In this document: piece by piece, positions 44,811-54,040 of the stretch
How the letters are laid out: every line of letters begins with the position of its first letter
How positions within the stretch are numbered: position 1 is the first letter of the stretch
Assembly: GCA_007859995.1 (NCBI GenBank)
Contig: SMSL01000011.1
Coordinates: 40,041-104,040 of the forward strand
Direction of reading: 5' to 3'
DNA from: Candidatus Brocadiaceae bacterium S225
GTDB taxonomy: Bacteria > Planctomycetota > Brocadiia > Brocadiales > Scalinduaceae
Length of the DNA: 64,000 nt
The notes under the pieces: model-generated
What the model saw: the letters and a program-made list of their open reading frames with translations, nothing else
Told to the model about the DNA's origin: nothing
Database searches by the model: none
Program-made: the position numbers and the translations under genes

Positions 44811-46085
44811 ATGAGAAAAAAAACAAACCATCCTACTTTGAGTATTTACAAATCAACGTGGCTTAACAAGGTTTTCGATGCCCATAACAATATTTCCGGA
44901 GAGATATTATTAAAAATAAGCCTTTTATTCAGTGGTATCAGGTTTACACAGGAGTTAGAAGAGGCAGGAAAATGGGCATTACCTAATTATCAACCCTATC
45001 GATTCAGCAAAGAAGAACGGTTAGGGAGAGAAGGTGATATTGTAGATATTCCGTATCTTTTACTTCTGAATAAATTATTGATCAGAGTGAAGGTAAACAA
45101 CAAAAGCCCTTTTCAGATTTTAAGGAAGAACGAGGATTATGTTCTCTACTGTAACGAAGAACCTATAGAAAAAATCGTATTCCAGAAAAAGCCGGATTGG
45201 TATTCCAGAAAAATAGAGGATGGCACCCCTATCCCCAGATTAGGGCTTTCTCAGCACGGTGATATGCTGATTGTAAATGCATCACCAGGATGTGAATATT
45301 TCCTGCATCAGGATGAGAGTAGTGGCAACTATCGTTGCAGGTTCTGTTTTTACGGCGCACCAAATCCAAAGATGCCTACTCTCGGACAGCCCGAAACACT
45401 CATCAAAGAAGAAGATCTTCTCAGACTCGCTGAAGCTGTCTCTATTGCCTCAAAAGAGATTAACCATATCTATCTGGTTGCCGGATCCATGGCAGACATA
45501 AACCAGGAGGCAGAGAGGTATATCCAAGTGGCCAGTTCGATATCCAGGGCGGTTGACGACAGGGTAAATATCTGTTGCGGCTCTTCCGCTCTTCCAAAAG
45601 AAGCCAGTTGTGAACTCAAGAAGTACGGAGTAGGCGCGGTCTGCTTTAATCTTGAAATCTGGGACGAGGAGTTATGGGATAAAATATGCCCCGGCAAAAG
45701 CAAATTTGTCGGAAGAGAGAACTGGATTCAGGGCTTGACCGATGCAGTTGACGTCTTTGGACGTGGAAATGTTATGAGCGCATTTGTAAGCGGCATAGAG
45801 ATCATGCAGCCATATGCCTATAGCACACAACAGGCACTAAAATCTTCTCTGGACGGGGCAGAATTCCTCCTTCAGAAAGGTGTAATTTCCCTCTTCACAC
45901 TCTATTGGCCAAGAGATGCTAGTGAGTTTGAAGAGAAATCTGATACTATTCGCGACTATTTCCTGGAATTGAGCAACGAGTACCATAAGCTGAGAAAACA
46001 GTACGACCTGAACATCCCAAATAAATTTGTCTGTCAGGATTGCAGCTATATGCAGCTCGATTGCGACTTTGACTGTTTTATGTAA
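44811..46085 (+). CDS. Radical SAM protein with unusual C-X14-C-X2-C motif
   Basis: A 424-residue protein that looks like a radical SAM enzyme with atypical cysteine spacing. The probable cluster ligands are C161, C176 and C179 (PGCEYF ... RCRFCFYG). The CRFCF part is normal; the first cysteine is 14 residues away instead of three. A barrel-like region follows (IYLVAGSMAD, CFNLEIWDEELWDKICPGK, GNVMSAFVSGIE). The C-terminus has four more cysteines, C408, C411, C418 and C422, which could hold a second Fe-S cluster. An N-terminal domain of 150 residues has no known motif. It is the first gene of a plus-strand cluster with a methyltransferase, a B12-type radical SAM, VOC and SDR proteins. The product is unknown. 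Confidence 0.78.
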   Translation: MRKKTNHPTLSIYKSTWLNKVFDAHNNISGEILLKISLLFSGIRFTQELEEAGKWALPNYQPYRFSKEERLGREGDIVDIPYLLLLNKLLIRVKVNNKSPFQILRKNEDYVLYCNEEPIEKIVFQKKPDWYSRKIEDGTPIPRLGLSQHGDMLIVNASPGCEYFLHQDESSGNYRCRFCFYGAPNPKMPTLGQPETLIKEEDLLRLAEAVSIASKEINHIYLVAGSMADINQEAERYIQVASSISRAVDDRVNICCGSSALPKEASCELKKYGVGAVCFNLEIWDEELWDKICPGKSKFVGRENWIQGLTDAVDVFGRGNVMSAFVSGIEIMQPYAYSTQQALKSSLDGAEFLLQKGVISLFTLYWPRDASEFEEKSDTIRDYFLELSNEYHKLRKQYDLNIPNKFVCQDCSYMQLDCDFDCFM

Positions 46086-46173
46086 AACTGGTAGCAAAAT
46101 AAAGTATCTCGCAAAGGCGCAAAACCGGGACTCTAAGCGAAGATAACAACTAATGACCAATTACTAGTGATAA

Positions 46174-47196
46174 ATGACTAACACACACGACTCCGTAGAC
46201 CCATCACCCATCTTTAAACTCTCAACTGCATACTGGGACTCCAAGGTTATTTTGACTGCAAACCGTCTTAATATCTTCACCCTTCTCGACAAAGGGTCTC
46301 TCTCCTGCAATGAACTTGCACAACAGTGTAAGAGCCATCCCCGTTCGTTAGCAATACTTCTGAATGCGTGTGTAGGGCTTGAACTATTAAAGAAAGAGGG
46401 TAATGGAGCATACTCTAATGTACCTGCAACCCACACCTATCTGGTGAAAGGCAAGCAAGGCTATCTAGGTGATGCCCTTAAATACAGTGACGATCTTTTT
46501 CCGGTATGGGACAAATTACACGAATCTATTCAGCAAAATAAACCTGCCATGCTCCCGGAGATTCAATTAGGTGATGATCCGGAGAAAACCAGGCATTTTG
46601 TTATGGCAATGCATAATAAAGCGCTTGGCATCGGTAGATGTTTTGCAGAGGAGCAGGACATTACAGGCAGAAAAAAGCTTTTAGATGTTGGAGGAGGCCC
46701 GGGTACATACTCAATCCTCCTGGCTCAAAAAACTCCGGGACTTACATCAACAGTTCTCGACCTGCCCGGCGTATTAAAAATTTCAAAGGAAATAATAAAG
46801 AGTAACGGGCTGGAAGATAGAGTAAAAACTGTAGATGGTGACTATACCAGGGACGCATTCCCAAAAGGCAATGATGTAGTTCTGCTTGCTGGTATGCTTC
46901 ACAGAGAAACACCTGAAATGTTTAAAGTCCTTTTGAAGAAAGCTTATGATGCCCTTCAGCCGGGAGGAATGATCATACTCAATGATCTGTTCTTTGAAAA
47001 TGACAATATGGACAGCCCTCCGTTTGTCAATATGTTTGCGCTGACGATGCTATTGACGAGCGCCCATGGGACCATACACTCTAAAACAAGCGCCGAGAGA
47101 TGGCTGTCAGAAACAGGGTTTAGTCAGGTAATATCAAAGCCGTTACCACCGCCCATGCCGCATCTGGTGATAACGGCATTAAAGAAAAAGGATTAA
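46174..47196 (+). CDS. SAM-dependent O-methyltransferase (family 2 type)
   Basis: A 340-residue class I methyltransferase of the plant-type O-methyltransferase group that includes hydroxyneurosporene methyltransferase CrtF and the bacteriochlorophyll enzyme BchU. An N-terminal winged-helix dimerisation domain (residues about 10-90) precedes the SAM site LLDVGGGPGTYSI (about 170-182). DLPGV and the GDYTRDAFP acid follow. LAGMLHRETPEM corresponds to the catalytic-histidine region. The substrate is not evident; carotenoid- or tetrapyrrole-like targets are possible but there are no such pathway genes here. It lies 88 bases after the radical SAM gene and 3 bases before the YdjY-domain gene. Confidence 0.88.
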   Translation: MTNTHDSVDPSPIFKLSTAYWDSKVILTANRLNIFTLLDKGSLSCNELAQQCKSHPRSLAILLNACVGLELLKKEGNGAYSNVPATHTYLVKGKQGYLGDALKYSDDLFPVWDKLHESIQQNKPAMLPEIQLGDDPEKTRHFVMAMHNKALGIGRCFAEEQDITGRKKLLDVGGGPGTYSILLAQKTPGLTSTVLDLPGVLKISKEIIKSNGLEDRVKTVDGDYTRDAFPKGNDVVLLAGMLHRETPEMFKVLLKKAYDALQPGGMIILNDLFFENDNMDSPPFVNMFALTMLLTSAHGTIHSKTSAERWLSETGFSQVISKPLPPPMPHLVITALKKKD

Positions 47197-47199
47197 TAA

Positions 47200-48006
47200 A
47201 TGAAAAAAACCTATACGATTATCATAATTGTGGTCTTGACTTGTTCAGCCTTTCCTGATTTTCGATCCTTAGCAAATGAAACCGATCAGGTACAGCAGGA
47301 ATCATCTGGTAATACTAATACTCAAATGCAGGATATTGTTAAAAACCTTGGTAATGGAAGGCTTCAAGTCGGAAACATCATAATTGATGAAGACAAAAAA
47401 GAGGTGATAATTCCCGGACGTCTCAACATGCTGGACGGTCCTATCGAGTTTATTGCATGCACAAAAGGTGGGATGAAGGCATACGAAAGTATACTGGAGA
47501 TGGACACGGATGCCAAATCATTTAATTTGAGCATGATACTGTTGGGCTTGGATCCAAAGAAGGGAAAAGCGGCAGCATATCATTTTGATCCTAATCCGCC
47601 GGAGGGTGATGCAGTCGATATCTTTATACAATGGGAAACCGTAGATGGACAAAAGGTAATCAAGGCCCAGGAATTAATCTATGACATGAATACAAACAAG
47701 ACCTTTCCGGCAGACGACTGGATCTACACGGGATCGGTGTTTCTGGAGAACGGAAGATATCTGGCAGAAGAAGCGGGTGTTCTGATAGGGTTTGTTCATG
47801 ATCCTGCATCTGTTATTGAAAGTAATTTTTCAGGAAAATTTCCGGCATTTGGTTCGTACGTGGTTAATAAAAATTATTTAGATGAAATTGGCAAGAAGAT
47901 ACAGATGATTATAAAACCTCTTGAGGTAGATAAAGAAAAGAAGCAAGAGACAGGAAGTGAGAAGCATGACGAAAAAGTAGGGTTAGACACAGATCAACTC
48001 AGATAA
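47200..48006 (+). CDS. YdjY-domain exported protein
   Basis: A 268-residue protein with a signal peptide (residues 1-27). The core (about 50-225) matches the YdjY-domain family: IIIDEDKKEVIIPGRLNM, EFIACTKGGMKAYES, the AAYHFDPNPPEGD loop and DDWIYTGSVFLENG. These proteins are exported and of unknown function; several are found beside redox or iron-sulphur genes. The last 40 residues are highly charged. It follows the methyltransferase by only 3 bases and must be co-transcribed with it. A periplasmic protein inside this otherwise cytoplasmic enzyme cluster suggests that the product ends up outside the membrane. Confidence 0.85.
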   Translation: MKKTYTIIIIVVLTCSAFPDFRSLANETDQVQQESSGNTNTQMQDIVKNLGNGRLQVGNIIIDEDKKEVIIPGRLNMLDGPIEFIACTKGGMKAYESILEMDTDAKSFNLSMILLGLDPKKGKAAAYHFDPNPPEGDAVDIFIQWETVDGQKVIKAQELIYDMNTNKTFPADDWIYTGSVFLENGRYLAEEAGVLIGFVHDPASVIESNFSGKFPAFGSYVVNKNYLDEIGKKIQMIIKPLEVDKEKKQETGSEKHDEKVGLDTDQLR

Positions 48007-48152
48007 AAGAGGGATAAAAAACAACTGTAAGAAACAGACAGAGTTCGTAGCGCAATCCTTCATGTTTGGCTCCTTGCCATAAACAAAATAATACGGAGAG
48101 CAGAAAAAAACACCAATATCTCATAATAGTAGATCAATCTAATATATATCTT

Positions 48153-49556
48153 ATGAATTACGATATTGTTTTAGTAAGTGCGCCACTTAAGGCTGATGAT
48201 ACGCATCTGGGGCTATGCCCTTCACTGTCAAACCTCACTCTGGGATCTTATCTCTCACGCCAGGGAGCATCGGTCAGAATGTTTGATCCATCAGTAGAGA
48301 TGGATACTGCTGGTGCAGCACCTAATCCGTTTCTGAAGGAGCTTGCAGAGCGTTGTGTAGAGATGAAATCCCGCTTCCTTGGTATTTCCTGCCTCTCACC
48401 GGTAGATGGTAAGTTTGGAGCAGTTCTGGCGAGAGAGGTTAAAAAACTAAAATATGAATTGCCAGTAATAATGGGAGGATTATGGGCGACAACCTATGCT
48501 CCACAGATTTTAGAGAAACTACCAGAAGTTGACGCTGTCGTCAAAGGGCCCGGCGAACTGGCAATGGAAGCACTGATCAAAACCCCTGATGGTAGCATTC
48601 CAGCATGGGACAGCGCTCCCGGCTTAATATGGAGAGGAGGCACAAACAGTGAAATTCGTCATTATACTGTGGATCTTGCAAGACCACTGGATATGTCACT
48701 TCTGGCCAAACCGGAAAGTTACGACATAATGGTCTACATGTCAAGCCGTGGATGTCCTTATAGATGCAGTTTCTGCAGCGAGCCAATCATGTTTCCCTCT
48801 TATATTGACGAGCCACTCGATAAGGTTACCGCTGATATAAAGGGATTCAATGCTTTCAACAAATCATACTTTTTCTGGATATGTGATCCTCTTCTCGGAT
48901 TTAACCCGGGTAGGGTTGATGAACTCTGCAATCTCCTCGAGCCGACACCTTTTCATTTTCTCCTGGAAACACGTGTGGATGTGATGAAACCTGCGATGGT
49001 TGAACAGGTTGCCCGGGCAGGCTGTCAATTAATCTATTTCGGTCTTGAATCAGGAGCTTTCAGATCTCTTGTTGAGTTGAAAAAATGTAACGACAGAGCG
49101 CAGTTTGAACGATATATAAATGGGGCCAAAAGCCTTACTGAAGCCTGTGCGCGAAATGGCATCATACCAATGTTCGGTGTGATGAACCCCATTCCCGGAG
49201 ATAGAAAAGAGGATTTGGACGAATGCTTTCATTTTCTTGAAGAGTTAGTATCTATCAGCTCTGGAATAAATCCGGACCTCGGTCTTTTCCTATTACCTCT
49301 TCAATGTCGTTTAGACATGGGCTCACCTTTTCAGCTTAACTGGCCATCACTGGAAGCCAGGGGCATGGTACGTTCCCGTGATGAAAAGAATATTTTTGGT
49401 GATATGTTTGTTACGCGTACATCTTCTGAAGTGGGATACGAAGAGGCAGAAGCCTTTCGCGACAAAGTCAGATCTCTGTGGACACCCTCCCGGAATGCGA
49501 TGAAAGTCTTGTCACAGTGCTGGCCAAGACCATATATGGAGGTAGATTGGGAATGA
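48153..49556 (+). CDS. B12-binding-domain radical SAM protein
   Basis: A 467-residue enzyme. The N-terminal Rossmann-like cobalamin-binding type domain (about 1-140; PSLSNLTLGSYLSRQGASVRMFD, GISCLSPVDGKFGA, VIMGGLWATTY) lacks the DxHxxG lower-ligand motif, as many relatives do. The radical SAM cysteines are C201, C205 and C208 (RGCPYRCSFCSEP). The barrel follows, with ETRVDV and YFGLESG. The family includes methyltransferases, ring-forming enzymes and BchE. The start is ATG 48153; the longer frame begins with TTG and adds 29 unlikely residues. The stop overlaps the next gene by four bases (ATGA), so the two are translationally coupled. Confidence 0.9.
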   Translation: MNYDIVLVSAPLKADDTHLGLCPSLSNLTLGSYLSRQGASVRMFDPSVEMDTAGAAPNPFLKELAERCVEMKSRFLGISCLSPVDGKFGAVLAREVKKLKYELPVIMGGLWATTYAPQILEKLPEVDAVVKGPGELAMEALIKTPDGSIPAWDSAPGLIWRGGTNSEIRHYTVDLARPLDMSLLAKPESYDIMVYMSSRGCPYRCSFCSEPIMFPSYIDEPLDKVTADIKGFNAFNKSYFFWICDPLLGFNPGRVDELCNLLEPTPFHFLLETRVDVMKPAMVEQVARAGCQLIYFGLESGAFRSLVELKKCNDRAQFERYINGAKSLTEACARNGIIPMFGVMNPIPGDRKEDLDECFHFLEELVSISSGINPDLGLFLLPLQCRLDMGSPFQLNWPSLEARGMVRSRDEKNIFGDMFVTRTSSEVGYEEAEAFRDKVRSLWTPSRNAMKVLSQCWPRPYMEVDWE

Positions 49557-50041
49557 AATTTTTTGAAGTACAGGAAGTTGTCCCTGACGCTAACGAGGCT
49601 GCATCTTTTTTTGAACGCATTATGGATGGTACAGTACTGTTCCGAGGGGAAATGATTGGTCTGCCTTTTGTAAAGATGAAGGTTGCCGACCTGACACTTG
49701 TCTTTATAGAAGACCCGGACAAAGCACTGCCAATCGATCCACATGGTTATATTCGACGACATCTTGGTTTTCGTGTTACCGATCTTGACAAAACTATTGA
49801 AGAGATGACAGCCCGTGGAGCTGAGTTTGTTGTCACCCCTGCAACTGTGGAGAAACTTCGAAAAAGTGGCGGGAAAAACTGGGTTAAAATTGATTATGCG
49901 CACACACCGCTCACCTGTGAAACGAGCAGCAAATATAGTATGAGCGTCGCCATTTTTAAAGGACCTTGTGGTTTATTTATTGAACTGAATGAACTCAATA
50001 TGCCTCCTGAAATTGATTGGCACAGGGATACGGATCTATAG
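49553..50041 (+). CDS. VOC-superfamily (glyoxalase-like) protein
   Basis: A 162-residue protein with the paired beta-alpha-beta-beta-beta units of the vicinal oxygen chelate fold: FFEVQEVVPDANEAASFFERIM and a second half beginning HLGFRVTDLDKTIEEM. Possible metal ligands are the histidine of HLGFRV and the glutamate of CGLFIELNE. The start is the ATG at 49553, inside the ATGA overlap with the B12 radical SAM gene and behind a GGAGG site. The longer frame from 49478 overlaps that gene by 79 bases and is unlikely. Members include isomerases, dioxygenases and lyases; the substrate here is probably the product of the coupled radical SAM enzyme. Confidence 0.85.
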   Translation: MKFFEVQEVVPDANEAASFFERIMDGTVLFRGEMIGLPFVKMKVADLTLVFIEDPDKALPIDPHGYIRRHLGFRVTDLDKTIEEMTARGAEFVVTPATVEKLRKSGGKNWVKIDYAHTPLTCETSSKYSMSVAIFKGPCGLFIELNELNMPPEIDWHRDTDL

Positions 50042-50200
50042 CAAGATACAAATACGCCGCGAAAATCACGAAAGTCTTTTTAACGTATCGCCAATCTGAA
50101 GGCCAAGAGACTATTAAGTTTAGTCTGCTTTACGACCTGATTTTTTTCGAATTCCGATATTCGGATTTCACGATCATCATTTACCGTTTAGAAAGTTCAA

Positions 50201-51049
50201 ATGCGTGTATTAATTATTGGAGGAACCGGATTAACCGGACTACCGATCGCCAGACGTCTGGCCGCTGCAGGACATGATATTTTCATTATTTCCCGTGGAG
50301 AACTGCCACAACCACAAACTTTTAGCGCTCACTATCTGAAAGTCGACCGTTTTAATACGGCCTCGTTGCAATATGTTCTAGAATCTGTAGCTCCTGAAAT
50401 CGTCATAGATCAATTTGCTTTCAGTAGCGCTCACATAGACCAGATTGCATCAATACACCCGGTACGACATCTGGTGTGCAGCACCGCAGCCGTTCTGGGT
50501 GCGGGTTTTAATCTCGACGAGAAAAGTGCTTTATCTCCTCATGGAACAGCCTATCTGTCAGGCAAAAGAGAGCTAGAAGAGAGGGCAGAGGAGTGCGAGG
50601 CAATTGTACTTAGGCCGGCTTATCTTTATGGCCCCGGTCACCACCCATTGACTGTTCACGGCCGTGACAACGGGCTTGCTGTTCGCATAAGGAACGGAGA
50701 AACTATTGACCTTCCGGGTGACGGTTCACTTCCTCTGCAACCAACCTATGCTGAAGACTATGCTGCTGCTGTAGAAGCTATTCTGGACATGCCTGATCCC
50801 TCTCCCATATACCACATTGGCGGAACACCTACAACATGGAAGGGCTGGCTACAGGCAGTAGCATCAGCCTCAGGTGCAATCCTTCTTACAAGAGAGGTGC
50901 CATTCGAAGTTCTTAAAGAACAAAGCGAGCTTTTTCGTGACTATTTTTGCCATCCACTCACCATAACCAGCTCGTGTTTACCGGAAATTAAATTAACATC
51001 ATTGGAAGAGGGAACAAAATCACTTGTTAAATGGATGGATAGTCAATAG
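50201..51049 (+). CDS. NAD(P)-dependent epimerase/dehydratase (SDR family)
   Basis: A 282-residue extended SDR. The dinucleotide-binding motif GGTGLTGLPIA is at residues 7-17, the STAAVLG strand carries the catalytic Ser/Thr, YLSGK has the Tyr-x-x-x-Lys pair, and LRPAYLYGPGH and the QPTYAEDYAAA block are typical of NAD-dependent epimerase relatives. It follows the VOC gene by 159 bases that hold no gene. It is probably the last intact member of the plus-strand cluster. It may reduce, epimerise or isomerise the cluster product; the subgroup resembles isoflavone-reductase or mRNA-binding SDRs more than sugar epimerases, which is weak evidence. Confidence 0.86.
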   Translation: MRVLIIGGTGLTGLPIARRLAAAGHDIFIISRGELPQPQTFSAHYLKVDRFNTASLQYVLESVAPEIVIDQFAFSSAHIDQIASIHPVRHLVCSTAAVLGAGFNLDEKSALSPHGTAYLSGKRELEERAEECEAIVLRPAYLYGPGHHPLTVHGRDNGLAVRIRNGETIDLPGDGSLPLQPTYAEDYAAAVEAILDMPDPSPIYHIGGTPTTWKGWLQAVASASGAILLTREVPFEVLKEQSELFRDYFCHPLTITSSCLPEIKLTSLEEGTKSLVKWMDSQ

Positions 51050-51169
51050 GTCCATGAATCCATTATGTCCCACCATACGCAGAGGCAGGAAAGTGACAAC
51101 AGCTCCATGGACGAGGAAAAATAGAAAATGTCCGACCACAACAACCTTGGGCGAGAGTGCTGACCACTC

Positions 51170-51828
51170 TTATCGCGGTGTCTGACGATGAAAGACCTTC
51201 TGCCCGAAGTAGTCAAATCCCTGATGACCCCTGCTTATCTGGAAGTCAGTTATCAAATGTTTTTCACCGAATTTTGTAAAAAGCTGGAAGCGTTCGTGGA
51301 TGTCGTGCCCTCCCTGCTCCAGTTCAAGCAGAGCTGTCTCACCATAACCTTGTATATAATAATCAAAACAACCTGTCCGGTAGAAATATTCAATATCACT
51401 CTTGATCGGCTGCATGTGCGGAAAAACCTCTCCCCCGATGATAACAAGTTTGCCAAGCCTACTCTTTAGATGCTTCCCAATGCATAATGCAAGAACTGCT
51501 GCAGAATCATCTCCCTCAATACATGAGATCAACATGACATCACAACCACTAAGATCGGTGTAAGAAAGCACATTTTCTACCAACTGAGAAATTTCTACAC
51601 CTTCAGCATCCTCCCAGAATCTGCGAACCCGTTCAATATCGAGCATCATCTCTTTAGCTGGAAACTGCTTACCCACCTGTTTCTCTGGAAAAGCCCGTCG
51701 TTGGCACATTTCACATCAAGATCTTCCTGAGTAATGTGGTAACCATTCTGTGTCAGCATGGCAGTAATAGTTGACAATCCAAAGTTAAGCTGTTTAATCA
51801 ACGCTCTTAAATTTTTCTCAGAGCACAC
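51170..51828 (-). pseudogene. Remnant of a B12-binding radical SAM protein, frameshifted
   Basis: Two overlapping frames on the minus strand together encode the N-terminal cobalamin-binding domain of a radical SAM protein. The first (51828-51646) has FGLSTITAMLTQNGYHITQEDLDVKC, the typical opening; the frame then shifts near 51700. The second (51709-51170) continues with DVMLISCIEGDDSAAVLALCIG, KLVIIGGEVFP and CFDYYIQGYGETALLELE. The radical SAM barrel is absent: the frame ends at 51170, close to the SDR gene. It is not a copy of the intact protein at 48153; it looks like the subgroup that is common beside peptide-modifying clusters. Both a frameshift and a 3' truncation are needed to explain it. 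Confidence 0.75.
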
Positions 51829-51998
51829 ATATCTCCATTGTGCCTATACTTAATTGTTAAACATGTGACGCTAAGATGAGACATGACTATTCAGGTTGAT
51901 GTTTATAAACAGGAGATGGGGTGATAAGGTGTACTAAATATGTATTGTTAATGTAATGGATGTTGACAGGTGATTCATGAAGTGGCTAAGAATTGAGA

Positions 51999-53132
51999 TT
52001 ACAGCATAACACGTTTCTTTGCCATCTCTATCCTTTTTGATATTGCCGGATGACTATAAAACAGCAGTTCTACAACTCTATTGGGAGTCCTGTCTGCCAG
52101 GTTCTGTTCTGCCAGTTTCTCCATTGTGGAGATAAAAGCCTCAGGATCATTCGTCTTTTCAATGGCATATTTATCACAGGCCCTTTCAAACCTTCTACTG
52201 ATAGCGTTCTGAATTGGTAATAGCATAAAACCTGAAACTGCCAGTGCCATACACACTGCAGGAAACGCAGCAATGTCATATATGTTCTGATATCCCAATA
52301 CCACTATCATTTTTGTCAGCACTAAATGGCAAAATGCAAATCCAAAAAAACTTGAGACAGTGCCGATGGCCAACATCTTCCAAATATGCCGGTAAACATG
52401 ATGACCCAACTCATGGGCAAATACAGATTTAACTTCAGCCGGTGAATATGAATCTAATAGTGTATCTCCCAGCAGAACCCTTCTGGTGCTTCCCATACCG
52501 GCAAGAGCAGCATTTGCCTTCTTTGTGTTTTTACTCAAGTTGATTTTATAAACCCCCTGTATATTAATCCCGGTGCCTTCTGCAAGTAATTCCAAACCCT
52601 CTTTAACTTCCTTATTTTCCAAAGGTACACTTTTATAGAATAGAGGGAAGATAAGAACAGGTGCAAGTTTTGCCATAATAACTGAGAAGAATATCCAGAT
52701 CATGGCAGCAAATATCCACCATGAGCCCGGAAAATTTCTGAGGAATATATACAATATCTCAACCATAACTATGACAAGCGGTAGAGATATCAGGAACTTT
52801 ATTAATTCATCCTTGAGCCATCCTGAAATCTTCTGATTTGACAATTCATACATGTGCTCAAGAACAAATCCCCTATAAAAACTTAAAGGGATGGTTATGA
52901 CATCTATAATTATAATAAACAGGGAAATATAGAGAGCAATCAATAGATATTCATTGACTGTTACAAACGAGATAAGATGTTTCAGACTATTTGAGCCGAT
53001 GAAACCCATGAATAGCAAATAGAGCATTGCTATAGCTAAACTCAAAAGAGATAATATATGTTTTTGTAAAGAGTATCTCTTTGATAATTCTGCAGATTGT
53101 TTTTTTGTGTTTCCAGACATCGAATTTATCAC
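51999..53132 (-). CDS. M48 family zinc peptidase (Ste24/HtpX-like)
   Basis: A 377-residue integral membrane protease. Helices occur at about 27-47, 60-85, 110-135, 140-165 and two more after the active site. The zinc motif is HELGHH within VKSVFAHELGHHVYRH (about 240), with the third ligand glutamate in RRFERACDKYAIE. The layout matches the Ste24/CAAX-type branch rather than short HtpX. The GTG start at 53132 overlaps the stop of the kinase gene by one base; ATG 53120 is an alternative. Role: quality control of membrane proteins or processing of lipidated peptides. It is the last gene of the minus-strand set with pfkB, bioB and the TIM-barrel gene. Confidence 0.9.
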   Translation of the reverse strand: MINSMSGNTKKQSAELSKRYSLQKHILSLLSLAIAMLYLLFMGFIGSNSLKHLISFVTVNEYLLIALYISLFIIIIDVITIPLSFYRGFVLEHMYELSNQKISGWLKDELIKFLISLPLVIVMVEILYIFLRNFPGSWWIFAAMIWIFFSVIMAKLAPVLIFPLFYKSVPLENKEVKEGLELLAEGTGINIQGVYKINLSKNTKKANAALAGMGSTRRVLLGDTLLDSYSPAEVKSVFAHELGHHVYRHIWKMLAIGTVSSFFGFAFCHLVLTKMIVVLGYQNIYDIAAFPAVCMALAVSGFMLLPIQNAISRRFERACDKYAIEKTNDPEAFISTMEKLAEQNLADRTPNRVVELLFYSHPAISKRIEMAKKRVML

Positions 53133-54040
53133 TAAGAATGGTTATCGCTCTCCAGGAATTCTTCTACATCCCGGAGATCCGGAATCGCAGTTCTGCCGCC
53201 AATTTCGCAACACTTGAGAGCAGCAGTAGCTGAGGCGAACCTCATTGTTTCGTTTAAACCCCACTTTTGTAGTAATCCAAATATGAATGCGCCGTGAAAT
53301 ACATCTCCGCATCCGGTTGTATCGACAACCTTAACCTTGAATGCCGGTTGATAAAAAATCCTCTCAGGGGTGACGCATATACTTCCTTTTTCACCCAGTG
53401 TCACTATTACCGTTTTAGCGCCAAGGCCCAATAATTCAACTGCCGCAGCTTTTGGATTATTAGCACTGGAAAACTGTCTTACAAAATCATCTGACGCGAT
53501 AAAGAAATCGGATAAATTTACAAGTGCTAATGCACCTTCTCTCATACTGCCCGCATCAACAACAATTATCACCCCTGCGTCCCTGGCATATCCAGCAGCC
53601 GCCACTGAGCTCTCTTTCATGAGACCGTCCAGGAGTAAGACTTTTGCGGTATTTATTACACCTCTATTTATTTCATCTGATCTTAAAGGTGCAACAGTCG
53701 CTCTGGACCATAAAACTGTTCTCTTACCAGTATCCTTCTCTATCACGATAAACGCGAATTGAGATCTTTTGCCTTTTTCTACTACAATGTAATCAATATT
53801 AACATGTTCACTAATTAAGCCCTCTTTAATCAGATCACCGAAAGAGTCGTCAGATATCTTGCCAATAAATGCAGTTGAAGCTCCTAGTCTGGACAACGTG
53901 ACCATCGCTGTTGCCACCGGCCCTCCACCCTGAACAGTAAGATTGCTTACTTCTTCCTTCTCATTAATATCAGGATATTGTTCTACAGTGCCCAAATAAT
54001 CAATACAGCATTGCCCTAATCCTACAACATCATAATTCAA
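53132..54040 (-). CDS. PfkB-family carbohydrate/nucleoside kinase
   Basis: A 302-residue ribokinase-type kinase. The N-terminal VGLGQCCIDYLGTV and GGGPVATAMVTLSRLG form the substrate lid side, and DTTGCGDVFHGAFI near residue 245 gives the anion hole and catalytic aspartate. The acceptor (sugar, nucleoside or similar) cannot be read from the sequence. The start is a TTG at 54040 that overlaps the bioB stop; an out-of-frame ATG nearby is a trap for gene callers. GGGAGAG lies upstream inside bioB. The coupling with bioB and M48 looks like chance grouping in a constitutive operon. Confidence 0.9.
   Translation of the reverse strand: MNYDVVGLGQCCIDYLGTVEQYPDINEKEEVSNLTVQGGGPVATAMVTLSRLGASTAFIGKISDDSFGDLIKEGLISEHVNIDYIVVEKGKRSQFAFIVIEKDTGKRTVLWSRATVAPLRSDEINRGVINTAKVLLLDGLMKESSVAAAGYARDAGVIIVVDAGSMREGALALVNLSDFFIASDDFVRQFSSANNPKAAAVELLGLGAKTVIVTLGEKGSICVTPERIFYQPAFKVKVVDTTGCGDVFHGAFIFGLLQKWGLNETMRFASATAALKCCEIGGRTAIPDLRDVEEFLESDNHS

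Noticed and set aside
46086..46173. Repeat-like gcgcaaa/cgcaaagg string as an attachment site
   Set aside because: No second copy flanking a plausible element and no integrase gene in the window.
49331..49903. 190-codon minus-strand frame opposite the radical SAM and VOC genes
   Set aside because: Composition is that of an antisense frame; both genes beneath it have clear family matches.
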